Source: Fictibacillus fluitans (lineage in GTDB: Bacteria; Bacillota; Bacilli; Bacillales; Fictibacillaceae). Taken from it: a stretch of 64,000 nt of DNA. Positions 58,172-64,000 of the stretch are shown here, in pieces. The DNA is taken from contig NZ_JAUHTR010000001.1 of the NCBI RefSeq assembly GCF_030418125.1, positions 124,001-188,000 on the forward strand, read 5' to 3'. The notes beneath the pieces were generated by a model. That model made no database searches and was not told the DNA's origin. It was given only the letters and a program-made list of their open reading frames with translations. Positions within the stretch are counted from its first letter, which is position 1; every line of letters begins with the position of its first letter. Position numbers and translations under genes: made by a program.

Positions 58172-59773
58172 ATGAGGAAGATATGGGAAGATCATTACCC
58201 TGAGGGTGTAGACTACAGCATGAAAATTCCGTCACTGTCCTTGTACGAAATCCTGGAACAGACCGCAGAGTGTTACCCGCACCGGCTTGCTGTCATTGAT
58301 GGAATTCAAGAGGTAACATATGTGGAATTAAAAGAGAGTGTGGATTTCCTGGCGGGATCGCTGCATGCAAGCGGTTTCACGAAAGGAGAGAGGGCGGCTC
58401 TTATGCTGCCAAACTGCCTCGAATATATCATTGCCTTTTATGCGATCCAACGGCTCGGAGGGATTGTTGTTCAGGTGAATCCTTTATATAAAGATGCAGA
58501 GCTGGAATATATAGTAAGAGATTCAAACACGTCATGGTTTATAGGACAAAGTTTTCAGAGAGAGAAATTAAAAAGAATGGGTTTGGTTGAATCGCTCTCC
58601 ATTATCAATACGGATTCTGCACATGAAGATGGACTTTATTACCGAATAGGGGAAAAGAAAAAACATGTGCCTCAGTTATCCATTGATACAGCAGATGATG
58701 TCTCTGTTCTCCAGTACACAGGAGGAACAACTGGAAGATCAAAAGGAGTTATGCTAACGCATGATAATGTATTTGCGAATGTGTATCAGGATTTGCAGTT
58801 TACTTCAAATGTACTCGATCTTAAACGTTCCAGTGAAGTCATGCTGGGTTTAATTCCCCTGTACCATGTTTATGGAATGGGAAGGATGAACGGGGCGATC
58901 TATTTTGCTTCAACTTATATTGCGGTTCCTGAATTTCAAATAGAAACCATCATTTCTATTCTCAGAAGATACCGGCCAACCATTTTTCCCGCTGTGCCCA
59001 CCATGTATATCGCATTATTAAATGATCCCCGTTTGAAAAAGGAGGATGTGAGCAGTTTTAAGTACTGCAGTTCAGGTTCAGCTTCCCTGCCGGTAGAAGT
59101 CATCCAGCAATTTGAACAAAAGTTAGGGATACATATTTATGAAGGCTATGGAATGACCGAAACATCGCCAACTACTCATCGAAACCCCGGCACATGGAAA
59201 CGAAAGCCGGGGAGTGTAGGCATTCCTTATCCATTGACAGATGCCAAAATTGTGGATGCCGAAACAGGTACAAAAGAGATGCCATTAGGAGAGGCAGGAG
59301 AACTAATCGTAAAAGGTCCGCAGGTTATGAAAGGCTATTGGAAGCGTCAGGAGGAAACCGCAAAAGCGCTTCGCAAGGGTTGGCTTTATACTGGTGACCT
59401 CGCAATAATGGATGAAGAAGGCTATTTTTATATCGTAGGAAGGAAAAAAGATTTAATCATAGCAAGCGGGTTTAATATTTACCCGGTAGAGGTGGAGGAC
59501 GTATTGTATCAGCATCCTTCGGTGGCAGAAGTGTGCGTTTTTGGTATTCCTGATCCTTATCGGGGCGAATCAGTGAAAGCCGTTATTGTTTTAAAAAAAG
59601 AGGAGAGTGCGACAGAGCAAGAAATGCGCGAGTGGTGCAGTGAGCGGCTGACTCCTTATAAGGTGCCGCGTTCTTTTGGCTTTCGGAAGCAGCTTCCTAA
59701 AACCTCTGTAGGCAAAGTACTGCGAAGAGTGTTGGTGGAACAGGAAAGATTGAAGATGAATGCAAACGTGTAG
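58172..59773 (+). CDS. acyl-CoA ligase (third in the island)
   Basis: 533 residues from ATG 58172 (AAAGGGTG 9-11 bases upstream). GTG 58160, the longest in-frame choice, falls within the ribosome site. Motifs: QYTGGTTGRSKGVMLTH, YEGYGMTETSPTTHRNP, LYTGDLAIMDEEGYFYI, GRKKDLIIASGFNIYPVEVE and TSVGKVLRRVL with the catalytic Lys. Same subgroup as the ligase at 49790. With lhgO it lies behind the cre box at 56648. Confidence 0.9.
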   Translation: MRKIWEDHYPEGVDYSMKIPSLSLYEILEQTAECYPHRLAVIDGIQEVTYVELKESVDFLAGSLHASGFTKGERAALMLPNCLEYIIAFYAIQRLGGIVVQVNPLYKDAELEYIVRDSNTSWFIGQSFQREKLKRMGLVESLSIINTDSAHEDGLYYRIGEKKKHVPQLSIDTADDVSVLQYTGGTTGRSKGVMLTHDNVFANVYQDLQFTSNVLDLKRSSEVMLGLIPLYHVYGMGRMNGAIYFASTYIAVPEFQIETIISILRRYRPTIFPAVPTMYIALLNDPRLKKEDVSSFKYCSSGSASLPVEVIQQFEQKLGIHIYEGYGMTETSPTTHRNPGTWKRKPGSVGIPYPLTDAKIVDAETGTKEMPLGEAGELIVKGPQVMKGYWKRQEETAKALRKGWLYTGDLAIMDEEGYFYIVGRKKDLIIASGFNIYPVEVEDVLYQHPSVAEVCVFGIPDPYRGESVKAVIVLKKEESATEQEMREWCSERLTPYKVPRSFGFRKQLPKTSVGKVLRRVLVEQERLKMNANV

Positions 59774-59837
59774 TCTGGATGAATCTCTAATAGATAGCAA
59801 ACGAAACAATAAATGATCAAGAAAGGCGGGAAAAGGC

Positions 59838-61046
59838 ATGTATGATTTTTGCGTCATAGGCGGCGGGATTGTGGGATTATCCACAGCAATGACCTTGTTA
59901 AATCAGCATCCGAAAAGTAAGGTTCTAATTGTTGAAAAAGAAAAAGAATGGGCCAGCCACCAGACAGGTCATAATAGTGGGGTTATTCATTCGGGCATCT
60001 ATTATAAACCAGGAAGCTATAAAGCCCGTTTTGCCCGAGAAGGCAGTAAAGCGATGGTAGAATTTTGCCAGAAGCATGATATCCAGCATGAAATTTGCGG
60101 AAAAGTAATCGTCGCAACTTCTCCAGAAGAATTGCCGCTCCTGGAGAATTTGTATGATCGCGGTTTGCAAAATGGCATCAATGTTCAAAAAATCAATGAT
60201 TCATCTCAGTTAAAAGTATTTGAACCTCATGTAGAGGGTTTGGCCGCCATACGGGTTTTAGAAGCTGGAATTGTTAATTATAAGCAGGTGGCAGAAACCT
60301 TTGCCAAAATTATTGCGAATCATGGAGGGGATCTCCGTCTTCAAACGAAAGTGATGAACATCAATCATGGAGCAAATGGCATTGAAATTGAGACATCGAA
60401 AGGAACGTTTCACACCCGCTTTCTTATTAATTGTGCAGGCCTGCAAAGTGATCGGATGGCGCGGCTTGAACAGGTGAAAACCGGGATAAAAATCGTTCCG
60501 TTCCGCGGGGAGTACTATGAACTGAAACCAGAGAAAAGATCCCTTGTGAAAAACCTGATTTATCCGGTTCCCAACCCCAACTTTCCTTTTCTTGGGGTTC
60601 ATTTTACAAGAATGATAGATGGAAGCGTAGAAGCTGGACCCAATGCTGTTTTGAGCTTAAAAAGAGAAGGCTATACCAAATCAGATATTGATTTGAAGGA
60701 TCTTGCAGAAGTTCTAACCTATCCAGGTTTTTGGAAAATAGCATCAAAGTATTGGAAGAATGGATTAGAAGAAATGATCCGGTCTTTCAGTAAGAAAGCA
60801 TTTGTAAAAGGGCTGCAGAAATTGGTTCCTGAAATAACAGAAAAAGATATAGAGCCGGCTCCAGCAGGAGTAAGAGCACAAGCCCTAAAAGCTGATGGGA
60901 CACTTGTGGATGATTTCCATATTATTTATGGGCAAAACACTGTACATGTCTGTAATGCTCCCTCACCGGCAGCTACCGCTTCCTTGCAAATAGGAAAAGC
61001 CATTGTCAATGGGCTTCAGTTGGAACAAAATCGGAAAGCCAATTAA
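59838..61046 (+). CDS. lhgO: L-2-hydroxyglutarate oxidase
   Basis: 402-residue FAD enzyme of the DAO family that oxidises L-2-hydroxyglutarate to 2-oxoglutarate, passing electrons to quinone or oxygen. The dinucleotide fold is at the start (CVIGGGIVGLSTAMTLL), followed by HQTGHNSGVIHSGIYYKPGS, the conserved LhgO signature, then INCAGLQSDRMA and PAGVRAQALKADGTLVDDF. ATG with AAAGGCGGG upstream. Consumes the product of GlaH encoded 13 kb earlier, so glutarate would enter the TCA cycle as 2-oxoglutarate. Confidence 0.93.
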   Translation: MYDFCVIGGGIVGLSTAMTLLNQHPKSKVLIVEKEKEWASHQTGHNSGVIHSGIYYKPGSYKARFAREGSKAMVEFCQKHDIQHEICGKVIVATSPEELPLLENLYDRGLQNGINVQKINDSSQLKVFEPHVEGLAAIRVLEAGIVNYKQVAETFAKIIANHGGDLRLQTKVMNINHGANGIEIETSKGTFHTRFLINCAGLQSDRMARLEQVKTGIKIVPFRGEYYELKPEKRSLVKNLIYPVPNPNFPFLGVHFTRMIDGSVEAGPNAVLSLKREGYTKSDIDLKDLAEVLTYPGFWKIASKYWKNGLEEMIRSFSKKAFVKGLQKLVPEITEKDIEPAPAGVRAQALKADGTLVDDFHIIYGQNTVHVCNAPSPAATASLQIGKAIVNGLQLEQNRKAN

Positions 61047-61116
61047 CACTTGGAGAATGTAGAAATCACTACGATTAGAAGTCAGTATATCGCAAAAAAT
61101 AGTACCTTTTAAAACG

Positions 61117-61153
61117 AAAGCCCCAGCCTTCACATATGAAGGCTGGGGCTTTT
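61117..61153 (+). terminator. bidirectional terminator between lhgO and the subtilase
   Basis: Perfect 15-bp stem AAAGCCCCAGCCTTC / GAAGGCTGGGGCTTT with a 6-base loop. T on one side and A on the other suit both convergent genes. Confidence 0.93.
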
Positions 61154-61154
61154 A

Positions 61155-62495
61155 TTATTGACGAAGTGCGTTTTCAGCGTTGATCAGACCAAATCCTGAA
61201 TAGCTGTCATTGCCTGGTTTAAAGACGTCATCTGCTGATTTTTGGATGATATGTTTTACCTGAGAAGGTGAGAGTGCATCTTTGCCATGCTGGGCAATGA
61301 TAACTCCTGCTAAAGCTGCCGTTTTTGGTGATGCCATAGACGTTCCCTGCATCCAGGCATAGCCACCAGGTACAGTAGAAAGGCAACGCTTTGTTCCAAT
61401 TCTTAATGCAGGATCTCTTGTTTCAAGCCAATCAAGTCCATAATCACCGCCGGGTGCCATGACATCAATCTTTCCAACTCCATAATTGGAGTAGTAAGCC
61501 AGGTTTTTCGCTTCCCCGTTTGAAGATACCCGAATCATGGTTTGGCTGCTTGGACTGCGGTGTGTCGATCCGTTATTATCACCAGAAAGTTGGCCTGGCT
61601 TGGAAATATCGGAAGCATTATTGCCTGCGGAGCCGACAACGGTAACTCCCTTTTTAATGGCGTATTGAATTGCGCGGTTAAACAAACGAACATCAGCAAC
61701 AATATCCTTTGTAGCATAATCAGGATCCTGGAACCAGTCATATCCTCCAAGGCTCATGTTGACTACATCAACGTTATCATCAGCTGCCGTTGTAAGAGCA
61801 TTGGCGATATCGGAAGTATAGGCAGACGCGCCGGGAGCAAATACCCGGTAAGCCGCCACTTTTAAATCCGGGCCAATTCCCAGCACTCTGCCTTTAGCTG
61901 CAATGGATCCGGCCACATGGGTTCCATGTCCTTCTTCATCTTTAGGGCTTGGATGACCGGCAACAAAGGATTTTCCATAGGCATAATTCTGCTTTATATC
62001 TGGATGATCATAGTCGATGCCAGTATCGATGATCCCGACAACTATATCTTTGCCATCAACTGATTTGCCTGTACCTCCAGGCAATTTCCATGAAGCGCCA
62101 TCATGGGTTACCTGTTTAATATCCCATTGATATGTATGATACAAATCATTCGCTGCTCCCGCTTCAAAATCCGGAAGAAGATTCGATTCGACTGTTTCGG
62201 GGGTTACTTCATGCTCCTTGGCTGCATCTTGTATAAGCGACGACTTTTTCACCTGGGAAGCGAAATTAGGATTTGTGGTTTTGACTTCAACTGCTCCAAG
62301 TTTACCTAGAGATTTCACCACATTACCGCCAGCATTCTTAATAGTTTGTTCGTATCCTGAGGGCAGGTTGTCTGAATCTTTGAACAGAACAACAAATTTT
62401 TCCTCAGCGGAAGAAGCATGGACCTGTGGAGAAACAGTACCAAAGAAAGCGGCCGTACTTAATAGAAGTGTTGCTGCAAGTTTTTTCTTTTTCAT
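61155..62495 (-). CDS. secreted subtilisin-like serine protease (S8)
   Basis: 446 residues. Signal peptide KKKKLAATLLLSTAAFFGTV to a VHA site; I9-type propeptide about residues 33-100 (KFVVLFKDSDNLPSGYEQ); catalytic domain with Asp157 (VVGIIDTGID), His190 (EEGHGTHVAGS), Asn292 oxyanion (SAGNNAS) and Ser386 (GTSMASPKTAALAG). Released outside the cell, where it digests protein. ATG 62495 with AGGAGGA 7 bases upstream on the minus strand. Convergent with lhgO; divergent from the DUF3311 gene. Confidence 0.92.
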   Translation of the reverse strand: MKKKKLAATLLLSTAAFFGTVSPQVHASSAEEKFVVLFKDSDNLPSGYEQTIKNAGGNVVKSLGKLGAVEVKTTNPNFASQVKKSSLIQDAAKEHEVTPETVESNLLPDFEAGAANDLYHTYQWDIKQVTHDGASWKLPGGTGKSVDGKDIVVGIIDTGIDYDHPDIKQNYAYGKSFVAGHPSPKDEEGHGTHVAGSIAAKGRVLGIGPDLKVAAYRVFAPGASAYTSDIANALTTAADDNVDVVNMSLGGYDWFQDPDYATKDIVADVRLFNRAIQYAIKKGVTVVGSAGNNASDISKPGQLSGDNNGSTHRSPSSQTMIRVSSNGEAKNLAYYSNYGVGKIDVMAPGGDYGLDWLETRDPALRIGTKRCLSTVPGGYAWMQGTSMASPKTAALAGVIIAQHGKDALSPSQVKHIIQKSADDVFKPGNDSYSGFGLINAENALRQ

Positions 62496-62686
62496 TCAAA
62501 TCCTCCTAATTAAAAAGTTTTAACAGTAAGGTGATTTCGACAGATTGGTTTACTTTTCCTCTTTTGTAAGAAAAAATAAATTAAATATTGTGATTTTTTG
62601 TCGAGTTATTAGTTATTTACCACTTTGTTTAACAAAAATAGAAAAACACTTACACATTGTCCAATGAATTTTTATACGTGAAAAGT

Positions 62687-62692
62687 TATAAT
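62687..62692 (+). promoter_or_regulatory. -10 box upstream of the DUF3311-symporter genes
   Basis: TATAAT in an AT-rich 259-base divergent region (62496-62754) with no good -35 at 16-18 bases. No other feature was recognised in that region. Confidence 0.35.
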
Positions 62693-62754
62693 TAAAATTA
62701 GTTTTAAAATTTAAAATTTTTAAACTAATAACCCAAAGAGGGAGGCGTTGGTAT

Positions 62755-62955
62755 TTGAAATCTGTAAAGATACTTCTTTTTGTTCCTTTTATTGGTCTGT
62801 TGGGATTTATTCCAGCAGCAAATCGGATTGAGCCTTATATTTTTGGATTGCCATTTTTACTGTTCTATATCATTTTTTGGATGGTTTTGTCTTCCGTTTT
62901 ATTAACTGTGATTTATAAATTGGATCCTGAGAATAGGAGGAGGGACAGCCAATGA
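62755..62955 (+). CDS. DUF3311 small membrane protein
   Basis: 66 residues with two membrane helices (VKILLFVPFIGLLGFIPA and FLLFYIIFWMVLSSVLLTVI) and a charged tail, as in DUF3311 proteins that accompany sodium:solute symporters. TTG start, with GGGAGGCG about 9 bases upstream. Its stop overlaps the symporter start (ATGA), so both are made together; probably a small partner subunit (inference). Confidence 0.8.
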   Translation: MKSVKILLFVPFIGLLGFIPAANRIEPYIFGLPFLLFYIIFWMVLSSVLLTVIYKLDPENRRRDSQ

Positions 62956-64000
62956 ACAGTGCATTGCTGATTATTCTTTTGTTCCTGCTGTTCTCTTTGT
63001 ATTTAGGCATAAGGGCTAAGAGAGGCAAAGACATGAATATGGAACAATTTGCAGTTGGCGGCCGGGGATTTGGAACACTGTTTATATTTTTGTTAATCGC
63101 TGGAGAAGTTTATACCACATTTACATTTCTTGGCGGCAGCGGCTGGGCTTATTCCAAGGGTGCTGCAGCCTATTATGTTCCAGCATACATATTCTTGGCT
63201 TATGTTCTTTCCTACTGGCTCGCTCCAAAGGTTTGGCGTTACGCGAAAGATCATAACATCATTTCACAGCCCGACTTTTTCGCCTCCAAGTACAACAGCC
63301 GTGGTCTTGGAATAATTGTGGCCATTGTTGGCAGCATGGCTCTCGTACCGTATATTGTCATCCAGTTCAAAGGGTTGGGTATTATCGTAGGAGAAGCCTC
63401 CTATGGTGCCATACCACCATTGACAGCAAGTATCATTGGAGCCGCGGTGGTGACCATTTATGTTATGGTTTCCGGTATTCATGGGTCGGCATGGACGGCA
63501 TTAATTAAAGATTTTATGATTCTTGCGATCGTTATTTTTCTTGGAATCTACATTCCTTTTCATTACTTTGGCGGTATTCAGCCGATGTTTGAAAATGTCC
63601 AGGCCGTAAAACCAGAGATGTTGACCTTGTCCGCAGAAGGACTTAGTCCGGCATGGTTTATATCTACTGTACTTTTGAATGCATTGGGATTTTATTTGCT
63701 GCCTAATTCATTTGTCGTCGTGTTATCTGCAAATGGTGAGAAATCCATTCGTAAAAATGCAATCACCTTGCCGTTGTATACTCTTCTGCTTTTGTTTGTA
63801 TTTTTCATTGGATTTGCAGCTGTGCTCAAGATACCAGGCCTGCAAGGCGCAGATGGCGACTTGTCTCTATTGCGGCTTGCTATCCAAACCTTTGATCCTT
63901 GGATGATTGGCTTGATAGGAGCTGCCGGTTTGTTGACTGCGCTGGTCCCGGCATCAGTCATGCTTATGGCAGCCTCGGTCGGGCTCACAAAGAGTTTTTA
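62952..64000 (+). CDS. sodium:solute symporter (3' end outside window)
   Basis: SSS-family (PanF/PutP-like) transporter; 349 codons are visible and the frame is open at the window edge. Helix 1 is LLIILLFLLFSLYLGIRA, followed by MNMEQFAVGGRGFGTLFIFL and TFTFLGGSGWAYSKGAAAYY, the characteristic helix 2 region with the conserved Gly-rich motif. About nine helices are seen. ATG overlaps the DUF3311 stop and has AGGAGGAGG upstream. Uses the sodium gradient to import an organic acid or similar solute; substrate unknown. Confidence 0.9.
   Translation, partial: MNSALLIILLFLLFSLYLGIRAKRGKDMNMEQFAVGGRGFGTLFIFLLIAGEVYTTFTFLGGSGWAYSKGAAAYYVPAYIFLAYVLSYWLAPKVWRYAKDHNIISQPDFFASKYNSRGLGIIVAIVGSMALVPYIVIQFKGLGIIVGEASYGAIPPLTASIIGAAVVTIYVMVSGIHGSAWTALIKDFMILAIVIFLGIYIPFHYFGGIQPMFENVQAVKPEMLTLSAEGLSPAWFISTVLLNALGFYLLPNSFVVVLSANGEKSIRKNAITLPLYTLLLLFVFFIGFAAVLKIPGLQGADGDLSLLRLAIQTFDPWMIGLIGAAGLLTALVPASVMLMAASVGLTKSF

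Noticed and set aside
1-64000. CRISPR arrays, tRNA/rRNA genes, transposases, phage or conjugation genes
   Set aside because: I looked for regular repeats, tRNA-like cloverleaf ends and mobile-element proteins on both strands and found none.

Overview
The window reads as chromosomal DNA of a spore-former-type low-GC Gram-positive, most likely Bacillaceae (Bacillus sensu lato). Evidence: strong AGGAGG ribosome sites with frequent TTG/GTG starts, CcpA-type cre boxes, a lutABC operon whose products closely resemble the B. subtilis ones as I remember them, YesM/YesN-type regulation, and lipoprotein-type ABC binding proteins without a local ATPase. No rRNA, tRNA, CRISPR, insertion sequence or phage gene was seen. 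There is no gene-free stretch over 300 bases.

Layout. (1) 1-2.8 kb: end of an ECF transporter S component, a P1-family self-processing hydrolase and an M20 peptidase. (2) 2.8-6.7 kb: lutR-lutABC, L-lactate oxidation, with two copies of a TCATC-A-GATGA operator. (3) 6.7-9.3 kb: secreted GHL10 hydrolase and a YukJ/DUF2278 protein. (4) 9.3-16.7 kb: sugar or polyol operon (divergent AraC regulator; oxidoreductase, ABC binding protein, two permeases, isomerase, second oxidoreductase). (5) 16.8-25.5 kb: RND exporter, secreted propeller/phosphoesterase fusion, MetE-like methyltransferase, lone PRD protein, histidinol-phosphatase. (6) 25.6-42.2 kb: a second carbohydrate locus with a YesM/YesN two-component system, ABC uptake genes, three sulfatase-fold enzymes, a phytanoyl-CoA-dioxygenase-like protein, two paralogous oxidoreductases, an isomerase and two AraC regulators. 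(7) 42.2-61.1 kb: a CoA-thioester catabolic island. (8) 61.1-64 kb: secreted subtilase, DUF3311 protein and the start of a sodium:solute symporter.

The most interesting region is 42.2-61.1 kb. It holds three acyl-CoA ligases, two acyl-CoA dehydrogenases, enoyl-CoA hydratase, 3-hydroxyacyl-CoA dehydrogenase, thiolase, hot-dog thioesterase, an SDR and two MFS carriers. With them are GlaH/CsiD (glutarate 2-hydroxylase) and LhgO (L-2-hydroxyglutarate oxidase). I infer a route for dicarboxylic acids in which beta-oxidation of odd chains ends at glutaryl-CoA, the thioesterase frees glutarate, and GlaH plus LhgO turn it into 2-oxoglutarate. The eight-gene core has a textbook sigma-54 -24/-12 promoter, three upstream palindromes and a PAS-AAA+-Fis activator next door. 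glaH has its own sigma-A promoter and a roughly 190-nt leader with mutually exclusive antiterminator and terminator hairpins, a candidate undescribed riboswitch or attenuator.

The second notable region is 29-42 kb. Two of its three sulfatase-fold enzymes carry Thr where formylglycine sulfatases need Cys or Ser. Promoters beside the AraC genes carry direct repeats exactly 21 bp apart at a fixed distance from the -10 box.
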